Below the pieces are notes generated by a model, which was given only the letters and a program-made list of their open reading frames with translations, was not told the origin of the DNA and did no database searches. A stretch of 64,000 nt of DNA from Methanobacterium_D sp040373355 (GTDB lineage: Archaea; Methanobacteriota; Methanobacteria; Methanobacteriales; Methanobacteriaceae), in assembly GCF_047495555.1 (NCBI RefSeq), contig NZ_CP166866.1, positions 1,524,001 through 1,588,000 of the forward strand, given 5' to 3'. Positions 9,163 to 18,988 of this stretch are shown here, in pieces. A program made the position numbers and the translations under genes. How positions within the stretch are numbered: position 1 is the stretch's first letter; the number at the start of each line of letters is the position of its first letter.

Positions 9163-9369
9163 CTAATTTCCAGTTTCTTTAAATTGATTAAATAGTTTCC
9201 TTATAGTTTCTGATGCATAAAAACTAAATTGAATGTAAATCTTATCTATTCTAGTTATTTCAACTTCTTCATATTTTATTTTATATTTATTCAGAAAAGC
9301 TATTGCCCCATCTCTTTCATCAATAGGCAGGTAAATTGATACAAGATCTCCATGAAATTCTAATTTCAT
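9163..9369 (-). CDS. Small conserved protein, unknown function
   Basis: A 68-residue protein starting MKLEFHGDLVSIYLP. The ATG complementary to 9367-9369 is preceded by GGAGAG at ideal spacing, so it is preferred to the upstream TTG at 9381. Alternating hydrophobic and charged residues suggest a small alpha/beta fold, without Cys clusters or membrane segments. It converges on the U32 gene with about 20 nt between stops. I do not recognise the family. Confidence 0.6.
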   Translation of the reverse strand: MKLEFHGDLVSIYLPIDERDGAIAFLNKYKIKYEEVEITRIDKIYIQFSFYASETIRKLFNQFKETGN

Positions 9370-9776
9370 TATTCTCTCCAATTTTCTATTATTTATGATT
9401 AATTATATTTTACTTCATCTACCTAATTTAAAATATTTTAATAATATCTTATTTAATCTTCTGCATATATTAAATATTTCAAAGATTATTTTTTTAAATG
9501 TAATAAAAATACAACTTAGAACAAACCTATTTCTAAAAGTTCATATTATGTGAAGTTATGAGAAAAGACTGTTTTTTATTCTGTAGGTCTATATGTTACT
9601 ACTTATTTACACTAATTTTTAAGAAAAAATAAGTTTATTTTCTTAGAGATTTAAATTTTGGCAAGATTTTTCAAGAAAAATTGAATCCTACTTCGTTATA
9701 GTGTCGTTTAACGAAATAAATTAATCGACTTTGCACTTTTGACATTAAACTGAACTATCTATGTATTTTCGTAAAG
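9370..9776. other. Intergenic region with several hairpins, ahead of ars promoter
   Basis: About 400 AT-rich bases without a plausible coding frame. Inverted repeats are visible at 9620-9645 (TAAGAAA arms around a short centre), 9666-9681 (ATTTTT...AAAAAT) and 9692-9715 (TTCGTTA, 10-nt spacer, TAACGAA, a perfect 7-bp pair). The last one lies about 60 bp upstream of the ars TATA box and might be a second regulator site. No tRNA was found. Confidence 0.4.
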
Positions 9777-9827
9777 TTTATAAATAACTTCTGACATTAA
9801 TCAATATATCGACATATATAGATATAT
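9777..9827 (+). promoter_or_regulatory. ars promoter with probable ArsR operator
   Basis: A TATA box, TTTATAAATA, occupies 9777-9786. Starting 17 nt further on is an inverted repeat, ATATATC (9804-9810) and GATATAT (9821-9827) with a 10-nt spacer. Transcription would start around 9810, so a protein bound here would block initiation. Position and shape fit an ArsR/SmtB-type operator; the binding protein (ArsR at 9902) is inferred. Confidence 0.55.
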
Positions 9828-9901
9828 GGATTTAATGATAAGTGAATAAAATTTTATAATAAAATAGTTATTTGCATTAATCATTGAATAGCGGAGGTTT
9901 T

Positions 9902-10258
9902 ATGAAAACTTGTCAAATTTCAGGGGAAGATAGACCTAATGAAAATCAAATAAAAAGAATGAAAGCACTTATAGCTTCATTACCAAATGATGAACAATTT
10001 GAAGAAAATTCAGGAAAACTTAAAGCTCTATCAGATGCTACCCGACTTAAAATACTATATTTACTATCTGGTGGAGAATTATGCGTTTGTGAAATAATAT
10101 GTGCTTTGGATAAGCCACAATCAAGCGTATCTCATCATTTAAACATTTTAAAAAGTCTAGGCTTTATTAAAGGGCGTAAAGAAGGAGTATGGATTCATTA
10201 CAGCCTTATAGATCCAAAAATTGCACAACTAGTTAATGAATTGATAGAAGTACTCTAA
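9902..10258 (+). CDS. arsR: Arsenic-responsive repressor ArsR
   Basis: A 118-residue winged-helix repressor of the ArsR/SmtB family. The arsenite-binding segment ELCVCEIICALD places C61, C63 and C67 in the position of the E. coli sensor Cys residues. The recognition helix follows in KPQSSVSHHLNILKSLGFI, and the wing in RKEGVWIHYSL. It should leave DNA when As(III) binds, derepressing the downstream genes. The start at 9902 is preferred to the TTG at 9884 because GGAGG lies 4 nt upstream. It is first in the ars run and probably autoregulated through the inverted repeat at 9804-9827. Confidence 0.92.
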   Translation: MKTCQISGEDRPNENQIKRMKALIASLPNDEQFEENSGKLKALSDATRLKILYLLSGGELCVCEIICALDKPQSSVSHHLNILKSLGFIKGRKEGVWIHYSLIDPKIAQLVNELIEVL

Positions 10259-10311
10259 TTAAGTAGAAAATGCTTAGCATGCAAAAATCATAAATTTTAA
10301 AGGTGATAATT

Positions 10312-10689
10312 ATGGCAACAGAAAAAAAATATGCATTAGCTCCATGTAGTGGAATGAGTCCTTATGGTCTAATTACAAGGGCAGCAAGTACTGACACAGT
10401 CCAAGAACGCGATGATCTTGTATCTCTATGTATGGGCGCAACCTCTGCAGATAGAGAAGGATTTAGGGAATTAATAAGAAAATACCCTATTATCGCGATT
10501 AATGGCTGCGAAGGATCATGTGTTGATAAAATACTTGAACAAAAAGGTGTTAAAGTTGCAAAAGTTATAAACGCAAAGGAAGAATTGAATTCTGAAAATT
10601 TAAAACCTACAGATGTCGTCAGACTTGATGATGAAGGAGAAAAATGCGTTTTAGCAATGAAAAAGAAAATTAATGAACTTATAGACTAA
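10312..10689 (+). CDS. DGC-domain putative zinc-binding protein
   Basis: A 125-residue protein of the DGC type (putative zinc-binding, PF08859-like). Conserved Cys residues are C12 (LAPCSGMSP), C40 (SLCMGATS), and C66 and C70 (NGCEGSC), a pattern suited to binding a thiophilic metal or metalloid. It starts at the ATG with AGGTGAT upstream; the alternative GTG at 10303 lies inside that binding site. Genes of this family often accompany redox or metal operons but the biochemical role is not established. Placement directly after arsR suggests arsenic handling, for example as a thiol-based carrier (inference). Confidence 0.75.
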   Translation: MATEKKYALAPCSGMSPYGLITRAASTDTVQERDDLVSLCMGATSADREGFRELIRKYPIIAINGCEGSCVDKILEQKGVKVAKVINAKEELNSENLKPTDVVRLDDEGEKCVLAMKKKINELID

Positions 10690-10713
10690 TGTGAATTTCA
10701 TAATTTAAGAGTC

Positions 10714-10840
10714 AGATGTTTATGGAGGGATAAATACTAAAGTCCATTATATGACCTCTTTGCTCATATCTCCATTCCTCGAGCAACACTTGGACTTTTG
10801 TATAGGATTGATCAACTGATCAAATCGGGATTAAACATCT
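10714..10840 (+). ncRNA. Candidate structured RNA element between DGC and arsC genes
   Basis: Four perfect pairings nest in 127 nt. P1 is AGATGTTTA (10714-10722) with TAAACATCT (10832-10840). P2 is AAAGTCCA (10739-10746) with TGGACTTT (10791-10798). P3, inside P2, is TTGCTC (10760-10765) with GAGCAA (10781-10786). P4, beside P2, is TTGATC with GATCAA (10808-10823). Together they draw a multibranch fold closed by P1. TGGAG (10723-10727) can instead pair with CTCCA (10770-10774), so two folds are possible. It ends 23 nt before the arsC ATG. Alternatives are a small non-autonomous mobile element, or a gene remnant: a 40-codon frame without a start codon runs from 10741 to 10863. Confidence 0.45.
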
Positions 10841-10863
10841 ATTTACATATAGAGATGATTTGA

Positions 10864-11364
10864 ATGGAAAAAGAAAGAGTCTTATTCATGTGTATCCATA
10901 ATGCAGCCCGATCCCAAATGGCTGAAGGGTTACTCAGACATTTATATGGTACTAATTTCGATGTTTACAGTGCTGGAAGCGATCCTACGTCAGTAGACCC
11001 TTTAGCAATAGAATGTATGAAAGAAATTGGAATTGATATTTCTAATCATAGATCTAAAAGCTTAAAGGAATTTGAGGGTCAGGAATTTGATTATGTTATA
11101 ACTGTTTGTGGAAATCCATATAATGCATGTCCTTTCTTTGCCGGAGGTAAAAAGTATTTTAAACAACCATTCGAGGACCCTTCAACATTTAATGGGACAG
11201 AAGAAGAAAAATTAGAATTATTTAAGAGAATAAGGGATGAATTAAAGGAATGGATAGATGATTTATACTATTCATATATGATACCTGAAAATGGATGCTA
11301 TACTTTAGAAGAAATGGAAGGTTGTTGCGGCTCTATTGATGAGAAAGAATTTTCATGTAAATAA
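10864..11364 (+). CDS. arsC: Arsenate reductase, thioredoxin-coupled (LMW phosphatase fold)
   Basis: A 166-residue enzyme that reduces As(V) to As(III). The P-loop C-x5-R is MCIHNAARSQMAEG with C10 and R16. The two further redox Cys fall at C82 and C89 (TVCGNPYNACP), the same numbering as the well-studied Staphylococcus pI258 ArsC triad, so the thioredoxin-coupled mechanism is strongly supported. The C-terminus adds an unusual Cys-containing tail (EEMEGCCGSIDEKEFSCK). Its start follows immediately after a TGA codon and has no strong ribosome binding site. Product arsenite would be exported by ACR3 two genes downstream. Confidence 0.93.
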   Translation: MEKERVLFMCIHNAARSQMAEGLLRHLYGTNFDVYSAGSDPTSVDPLAIECMKEIGIDISNHRSKSLKEFEGQEFDYVITVCGNPYNACPFFAGGKKYFKQPFEDPSTFNGTEEEKLELFKRIRDELKEWIDDLYYSYMIPENGCYTLEEMEGCCGSIDEKEFSCK

Positions 11365-11378
11365 TTGGAGTTAAAAGA

Positions 11379-12035
11379 ATGTTAAACGTTGTAATAGCTA
11401 CAGATGGGCCATACGGTGAAAGAGCGTATGAAAATATAAAAGAAATATTTGATACTGAATTTGTTGAACTGGAACAACCTACATCAATGTTTATGGATGA
11501 AATAGACATTTCAGCAGATGCATTAGCAAAAATAAAACAAGCAAATATTTTAGTAACCTACACACAACACCCTGATCTAACATTAGACCTTGTGGATATG
11601 GTTAACAAAGATGTAGATTACATAATTGTTGCTGCATGGAAGGGTGAAGGATTTAAAAACCAGCTAGAAAGATACGAAAATGTAACTTGCCCCTATATAA
11701 TGTGCGAATTAGAAGAAAACGGTAATCCGGTATTCGATGAATTTACATCTAAAATTGGGAAGCCAAAGGTGGATATAACACTTGAAGATGATAAAATCGC
11801 AATTATTGATGTTGTCCGGTCTTCTCCTTGTGGTTCAACAACATTTGTAGTTGATTATATATCCAATAAATATTTTGGCAGTAATGATCTGGAAAATGTT
11901 CCTATTGAAGCAGGGCTTAAATTACAACATTATCCTTGTAGGGCAGCTAAAATGAGATTATTCTCAGATGAGGAGTGTAAAAAAGAAATGGCATCTGGAT
12001 TTCATAGAGATGCTTTTGAAGAAGCCCTCAAATGA
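11379..12035 (+). CDS. DUF166-family protein
   Basis: A 218-residue protein typical of methanogen DUF166. Conserved features include an N-terminal strand MLNVVIATDGPYGERAYENI and Cys-bearing motifs VRSSPCGSTTFV and HYPCRAAKMR. A methanobacterial homologue has been discussed as a thymidylate-synthase-like protein, but the function is not settled. It begins 14 nt after arsC with GGAG upstream and is thus part of the ars transcript. The conserved Cys residues could participate in redox chemistry or arsenic binding (inference). No membrane segment. Confidence 0.78.
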   Translation: MLNVVIATDGPYGERAYENIKEIFDTEFVELEQPTSMFMDEIDISADALAKIKQANILVTYTQHPDLTLDLVDMVNKDVDYIIVAAWKGEGFKNQLERYENVTCPYIMCELEENGNPVFDEFTSKIGKPKVDITLEDDKIAIIDVVRSSPCGSTTFVVDYISNKYFGSNDLENVPIEAGLKLQHYPCRAAKMRLFSDEECKKEMASGFHRDAFEEALK

Positions 12036-12100
12036 TTAGAACTAGGGAGACATCAAAATCTAAGATTAGAATGTATTGAAATGAATCTAAGAGGTAGATA

Positions 12101-13177
12101 ATGGCTAAAAGCACTACAGATCAGGTTACAAGTCAACTATGTGGAGTTACCAGACTTAATTTTCTTGATAGATATCTAACTCTCTGGATTTTCTTAGCAA
12201 TGGCCTTAGGCGTTTCATTAGGTTATTTTATTCCATGGGTAGAATCATTCATTAACCAATTTCAAGTTGGAACAACAAGCATACCTATTGCAATTGGTTT
12301 AATTTTAATGATGTATCCTCCACTTGCAAAAGTAAAATATGAAGAATTGGGAGATGTATTTAAAAACAAGAAAATATTAGGGTTAACCATTTTTCAAAAT
12401 TGGGTTATAGCCCCTATTCTAATGTTCATATTGGCAATAGTCTTTCTAAGTACCTATCCTGAATATGTAACTGGTTTAATTTTAATAGGAATAGCGCCTT
12501 GTATTGCAATGGTCATAGTTTGGAATGAGCTTGCAAGAGGAAATACAGAATATGCAGCAGGCCTTGTAGCATTCAACAGCGTATTCCAGGTATTATTTTA
12601 TAGTATATATGCTTATGTATTCATTACAGTATTTCTTCCAATCTTTGGAATACAAGGAAGTACTGTAAATGTTAGTATAAGCCAGATAGCTCAGAGTGTA
12701 TTTATTTATCTTGGAATTCCATTTTTAGCAGGAATGACTACAAGATTTATTTTAATGAAAAGAAAAGGTAGAGATTGGTATCAAAATCAATTTATCCCTA
12801 AAATCAGCCCCATCACCTTAGTAGCCCTGCTATTTACTATTGTGGTAATGTTCAGCCTAAAAGGTAGTTTTATAGTCCAAATACCTTTAGATGTTGTTCG
12901 CATTGCTATTCCGCTGCTCTTGTATTTTATAATAATGTTTTTTATAACATTTTACTTAGGTCGCAGGATTGGGGCAGATTACTCCAAAACAACTACAATA
13001 TCATTTACTGCCGCAAGTAACAATTTCGAACTTGCAATAGCTGTTGCAGTGGCGGTTTTTGGTATAGGATCCGGAGTTGCATTTGCCGCTGTAATAGGGC
13101 CTTTAATAGAAGTTCCTGTACTTATTGCTTTAGTTAATGTGGCATTACTATTTCAAAGGAGATATTTCAATCACTAA
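12101..13177 (+). CDS. acr3: Arsenite efflux permease, ACR3 family
   Basis: A 358-residue integral membrane protein with about ten hydrophobic segments. The family hallmark IGIAPCIAMVIVWNELARGN places the essential Cys at C134 in a membrane helix. A second signature, FTAASNNFELAIAVAVAVFG, appears near the C-terminus. It exports As(III) (or Sb(III)) driven by the membrane potential or ion gradient. It follows the DUF166 gene after 65 nt with AGAGGTAGATA before the ATG. It is the transport component of the locus and is full length. Confidence 0.94.
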   Translation: MAKSTTDQVTSQLCGVTRLNFLDRYLTLWIFLAMALGVSLGYFIPWVESFINQFQVGTTSIPIAIGLILMMYPPLAKVKYEELGDVFKNKKILGLTIFQNWVIAPILMFILAIVFLSTYPEYVTGLILIGIAPCIAMVIVWNELARGNTEYAAGLVAFNSVFQVLFYSIYAYVFITVFLPIFGIQGSTVNVSISQIAQSVFIYLGIPFLAGMTTRFILMKRKGRDWYQNQFIPKISPITLVALLFTIVVMFSLKGSFIVQIPLDVVRIAIPLLLYFIIMFFITFYLGRRIGADYSKTTTISFTAASNNFELAIAVAVAVFGIGSGVAFAAVIGPLIEVPVLIALVNVALLFQRRYFNH

Positions 13178-13206
13178 TGGATTTAAAGATTTAAAGGAGG
13201 AATCTC

Positions 13207-14532
<1,326 letters not shown>

Positions 14533-14565
14533 ATCTCATCTTATAAAGTTTTGTAGGTAATTAAA

Positions 14566-14751
14566 TTGACTGAAAAAGAGAAGGAAGGATCAATTAGTAA
14601 ATATGCAAGTGAAACATCTTTACGTAATTTTTGCAGGAAACCCCAAAAACCAGGTTATATAGAGGCTATATGTGAGGTTTGTGAGAAAGTATATGATACT
14701 AATGAAGACGTTTATATTTGTCCTGATTGCCGGACAAAATCAAAGAAATAA
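14566..14751 (+). CDS. Small zinc-ribbon protein
   Basis: A 61-residue hydrophilic protein with a C-terminal zinc ribbon (CEVC at about 36-39 and CPDC at about 52-55). The start is a TTG at 14566 behind a weak site, 33 nt after the preceding gene. Its stop overlaps the start of the DUF2115 gene by one base (TAATG), so the two are translationally coupled. It may be a nucleic-acid-binding or adaptor protein; no function is known. Confidence 0.6.
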   Translation: MTEKEKEGSISKYASETSLRNFCRKPQKPGYIEAICEVCEKVYDTNEDVYICPDCRTKSKK

Positions 14752-15290
14752 TGATTTGTATGTTAAAAGATATAGATTCACTTGAAAAGTTAAATAAGAA
14801 TGAATTAATTCTAACGTTGAAAAGAGAAGCATCTAATATCTATATAATGGACATTATGAAAGCTTCTATCTTTTTAAGTGAAGATGCCAAATTTGTGCAG
14901 GGAAGTTATAAGGAAGAATACCTTAAATCTTATACTGAAGCATTTATCACAAGAATTAAAATCCTTAGAGATGATAAGGATGAATATAATGGGCATGTGG
15001 ATTGCGAAAAGCTTAAAGAAGCAGTAAAACTTTTAAATGAACAAGAAATTCAGGTTGAAGCTGGTGAAGGTTTTGATCCTAATTTTTTCAAGATATACAA
15101 GATAATATCGTTATATACAACTTTTATTTTAGAAGAAGCAGTCCATCCTCCTGGAACTCCATTTCCCGGAGGTTTTAAAGTTAAATATGAAAATGGAATT
15201 TACTTGTGTCCTGTAAAAGAAAATCAGAAGGATAATCCTGGTGCTGTCTGTGGATTCTGTATTGCTGAACAGGATCCAGATTTTGTATAA
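14751..15290 (+). CDS. DUF2115 (UPF0305) family protein
   Basis: A 179-residue methanogen-specific protein. Diagnostic stretches are MDIMKASIFLSEDAKFVQG, YLKSYTEAFITRIK, and the C-terminal HPPGTPFPGGFKVKYENG followed by CPVKENQ and AVCGFCIAEQ, where three Cys may bind metal. The ATG at 14751 overlaps the previous stop codon. Function is unknown. Position suggests read-through from the ars genes, but UPF0305 genes also occur outside ars loci, so involvement is uncertain. Confidence 0.78.
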   Translation: MICMLKDIDSLEKLNKNELILTLKREASNIYIMDIMKASIFLSEDAKFVQGSYKEEYLKSYTEAFITRIKILRDDKDEYNGHVDCEKLKEAVKLLNEQEIQVEAGEGFDPNFFKIYKIISLYTTFILEEAVHPPGTPFPGGFKVKYENGIYLCPVKENQKDNPGAVCGFCIAEQDPDFV

Positions 15291-15572
15291 ATTTATATTG
15301 AAAGTAGGTTTCTATATTATAACGACCATGTGGCTAAGAATAGTTAATATATATATATATTAAATTAAATCTGGAAAACACATTATGAAAAAATTTAAAT
15401 TTTCCACAATTTTTTATCACTTTAAATAACATTACTCAAACCTTTATTTTTAAAATTAATCAATTTGCTTTTATATCAGTTTTAAGGAAATATTTAAGAA
15501 TATAGTCATCCTTAATCTTTATAGATAGATTATGATTTTTATTTGATTAGAGAGTACATACGGAGTGATAAT

Positions 15573-16047
15573 ATGATAACTGTTGAAGAAGCAATGCAGA
15601 AAGATGTTATAAAATTTAAAGATGTAGATACAATAAGCTATGTTGCAAATGTTTTAAGGGAAAAAAAGATAAGCGGAGCTCCAATAGTTGATGATAGTAA
15701 TAAAGTAATGGGTATTGTAAGTGAAGGAGACATTATGAGGTTAATTGAAGTCCATTCTCCTAATGTAAATTTAATTTTACCATCACCTCTTGATTTAATT
15801 GAACTTCCAGTTAGGATGCGACTTGAACTCGATGAACTTGCAGAAGGAGTTACAAAAGCAGGTTCTGTTTTAATAGGCGAAATAATGACCAAAAAAGTAT
15901 ACACTGTTAAAAAAGATGCTTCAATTTCAGATGCAGCTAAATTCATGGATAAACATAATATAAACAGACTCCCAGTTGTTGATGATAACGATGTTTTAAC
16001 TGGAATAATAACTAGGGGAGATATTATTGGTGCTCTGGTGAAAAAGG

Positions 16048-16055
<8 letters not shown>
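15573..16055 (+). CDS. Two-CBS-domain protein
   Basis: 160 residues, consisting almost entirely of two CBS motifs: residues about 3-60 (ISYVANVLREKKISGAPIVD ... GIVSEGDIMRL) and about 100-158 (SDAAKFMDKHNINRLPVVDD ... GIITRGDIIGAL). CBS pairs bind adenine nucleotides and usually act as energy sensors. The ATG at 15573 has GAGTGATAAT upstream and is preferred to 15543. The gene overlaps the following NifH-family gene by 8 nt, so a regulatory partnership with that enzyme is likely (inference). Confidence 0.88.
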
Positions 16056-16845
<790 letters not shown>

Positions 16846-16850
16846 ATTTG

Positions 16851-17348
16851 TTAGTTTATTGTTGTTGCGATAGCATCAACAGCTTTATCTATTTCTTGCC
16901 TATATGTACGCTGTGTTTGAGAATTCCAACCAGTAAAAGCCCAACCTATTAAAAAATAGTATTTATTATTTTTACTAAAGAAATACTGGTCCTCAATATC
17001 TCCATTTCCATTATTTGTAGTTCTTACAATATTAACATTTATTCCATTAACATTTCTATTCTCTTTTTTTATAATGTAAGAGCTTGCATCTGCATTTTGA
17101 GCTTTATTATAAGCAGAATCATATTTTTCTTTACTTAACTCCATTACTCTAATACGTGGATCACCTTTCATCCATATTACAGTTCCTTTTCCGGGCATTG
17201 GATGTACTTCCCATCCTTCAAGCATCTTAAAATTAACATAATCGCTACCAAATACTTCGGAATCTTTTTTTGACTGTCCATTATTTGTACAACCAAAAAT
17301 AGTTGCGGTCATCAGAATAATTATTAAAATTATGATTTCATTTTTCAT
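16851..17348 (-). CDS. Predicted lipoprotein (PsbP-like domain)
   Basis: 165 residues. A signal peptide of about 19 residues ends at ATIFGC, a plausible lipobox, and is followed by a polar Asn/Ser linker (NNGQSKKDS). The remaining 130 residues resemble small exported PsbP-like domains of methanobacteria (YVNFKMLEGWEVHPMPG ... YFLIGWAF). It is probably anchored on the outer face of the membrane. It is convergent with the NifH-family gene, 5 nt apart, and has its own promoter upstream. Function unknown. Confidence 0.65.
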   Translation of the reverse strand: MKNEIIILIIILMTATIFGCTNNGQSKKDSEVFGSDYVNFKMLEGWEVHPMPGKGTVIWMKGDPRIRVMELSKEKYDSAYNKAQNADASSYIIKKENRNVNGINVNIVRTTNNGNGDIEDQYFFSKNNKYYFLIGWAFTGWNSQTQRTYRQEIDKAVDAIATTIN

Positions 17349-17605
17349 TTATATCAGATATTATTATGTTAATACATTTATATATTATTTATCTAAGGTT
17401 CATTATTTTAATTTTATTTAGAGTATCATAGTAACATCCTTATAAAATTTTAGGTTTAATCCCTCATTTAATTTAATATTCAGTTATCCTTTGAGGTATA
17501 AATAAGGAAAAAAAATTATAAATCGAGATTTAAGGCCATTTAAGATAAAATTTGATTCTAATTTATTTTATAGTTAAAAAATAATAAGAAAAACAAAGTT
17601 AAAAA
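17349..17605. other. AT-rich spacer, no gene seen
   Basis: About 257 bases separating two leftward genes. A TATAAATAAGG stretch near 17498 and long A/T runs are visible. No coding frame or structured RNA was recognised. Confidence 0.3.
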
Positions 17606-18037
17606 TTATTTAGAGTTATTTTTTATCTCTTCTACATCTAAATTATATTTATTAAAAGAATTTAGAACAACTTCTTTAGTATTTTCAAAATTTTTGAAAT
17701 ATAATAAATGAGAATTACAGCTACAATCTGAACAGCCAAATTTATCTATTAATTTTCCTTTTTTTGAAACTTCTTCTGCAATTTTACATTCCCACTTATA
17801 TGGGCTTCTTTCAAGTATTATTTCTTTTATTGAAGTTTTTGGGGAATTTAAAAGATAATCAATATGCCAGAAAAGTTTTTTTTCACTTTTTAAGTGTCTT
17901 TTAACTCGCGCATCAATGGAATTAAGTGCAGAGCCCACATAAACATAATATCCTTTTTTAAAATCTAATTTTTCCAGTTTACCCACTGAAATTATTGAAT
18001 TTTTGCTTAATTTAATGATTAAACAGTAAGTAGCCAT
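17606..18037 (-). CDS. GIY-YIG nuclease family protein (DUF123/Uri type)
   Basis: 143 residues matching the archaeal DUF123 branch of the GIY-YIG fold. The hallmark appears as GYYVYVGSALNSIDARVKRHL (near 29-49), with the family Tyr residues and the catalytic Arg. Next comes HIDYLL, and then the Cys motif FGCSDCSCNSHL characteristic of DUF123. Such proteins are predicted structure-specific endonucleases, possibly in repair. The domain is intact. Monocistronic. Confidence 0.87.
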   Translation of the reverse strand: MATYCLIIKLSKNSIISVGKLEKLDFKKGYYVYVGSALNSIDARVKRHLKSEKKLFWHIDYLLNSPKTSIKEIILERSPYKWECKIAEEVSKKGKLIDKFGCSDCSCNSHLLYFKNFENTKEVVLNSFNKYNLDVEEIKNNSK

Positions 18038-18391
18038 AATTATATTTATTAAAGTAATTTGTATATATTTTGCTATAACGAAAAAAGATACTTTAAATGA
18101 TTTATAAAAATAAGAGTTATGATGGAGTTCATATTATTTATTATGCATTCTGTAAATCCAATGCAATTATTACTTCAATTAAAATTTTAGCTTTCATATA
18201 TTCTTAATATTAAATCTGAAATGATTACTCCATTTATATACTTAAATAATACTTTTTTTATTCTTTTTTTGTGTATTTCTTTGACAGTATAACTAAAATG
18301 CAAATATATAATAATTATTAGTACTAAATTATTAATATAATTAGGGGATATTTGAATTACATAAAAATTGTTGTTTATTAGAAGTGATGGG
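18038..18391. other. Intergenic region before the broken PRC-barrel gene
   Basis: About 354 AT-rich bases. Near 18300-18360 there are TATA-like elements and an AT-rich inverted repeat around TTAGTACTAA. No gene was recognised. Confidence 0.3.
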
Positions 18392-18621
18392 ATGAAAGTG
18401 TCTGAACAAATAAAAGGAAAAGAAGTTATTGGCAGTACTGCAATGGTTATCGGTAAAATAAATGATGTTAAAGTCATTGGACTAATAATGAGATTGGAGC
18501 AATTGTTTTAGGACAAATTGGAATTTCTGAAATGTTAGGTTTATCTAAAGATGAAGCGATTATCCCCTATGATGCTATTAAACAGATTGGTGATAAGATG
18601 CTCCTTAAAAAAATGGACTAA
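18392..18621 (+). pseudogene. PRC-barrel domain protein, single-base frameshift
   Basis: Frame one encodes MKVSEQIKGKEVIGSTAMV and continues to INDVKV (18473-18475 is the Val codon), then runs to an early TAG at 18509. The other frame continues WTNNEIGAIVLGQIGIS through DEAIIPYDAIKQIGD to the stop at 18619-18621. Joined, they give a normal PRC-barrel protein of about 76 residues. Adding one base after 18475 (making a GAT Asp codon) restores it. So it is one mutation away from intact: either a recent pseudogene or a sequencing error. PRC-barrel proteins of this size are common in methanobacteria, with roles probably in RNA or assembly. Confidence 0.7.
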
Positions 18622-18671
18622 ATAAAGAAGGGTATTCAAATATCTTAGAAAATAAGATTTGAGAGGTTAAT

Positions 18672-18827
18672 ATGAATAACAAAATAAATGGAATAATAAT
18701 GGTAGTATTAGGTGTTATACTTGCAGTTCTTTATTTTGCTCTGCCTACATTTTTAATTTACACCTACTGGCTTGCTGTAATTATATTTATCGTGTATGGG
18801 GCATATATGTATCAGAAAAAAGGATAA
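18672..18827 (+). CDS. Small two-helix membrane protein
   Basis: 51 residues, starting at ATG 18672 with GAGAGGTTAA before it. Two hydrophobic helices (about residues 7-29 and 30-46) are joined by a short turn containing Pro, with a basic C-terminus YMYQKKG. It belongs to the class of small methanobacterial membrane proteins with no known role. It lies between the broken PRC-barrel gene and the MFS transporter. Confidence 0.6.
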   Translation: MNNKINGIIMVVLGVILAVLYFALPTFLIYTYWLAVIIFIVYGAYMYQKKG

Positions 18828-18988
18828 AATGGCAAAAACCAATTCCAACAATATCCGCCAAATTAAACAAATTATAACTTTTAAATATCACTCAAAACCA
18901 TATATTTCCACTAAAAACTAATAAAACTTTGGAATATTAATGTAAGTCCCTTAAAAAAAACGATGTTTTAATGACTAAGGTGATAATA

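Noticed and set aside
10714..10840. Nested repeats as a tRNA or CRISPR unit
   Set aside because: No anticodon or T-arm can be drawn and there is no spacer-repeat periodicity; the arms differ from each other.
15348..15361. Run of alternating A and T
   Set aside because: Simple-sequence DNA in an AT-rich promoter region; no further structure.
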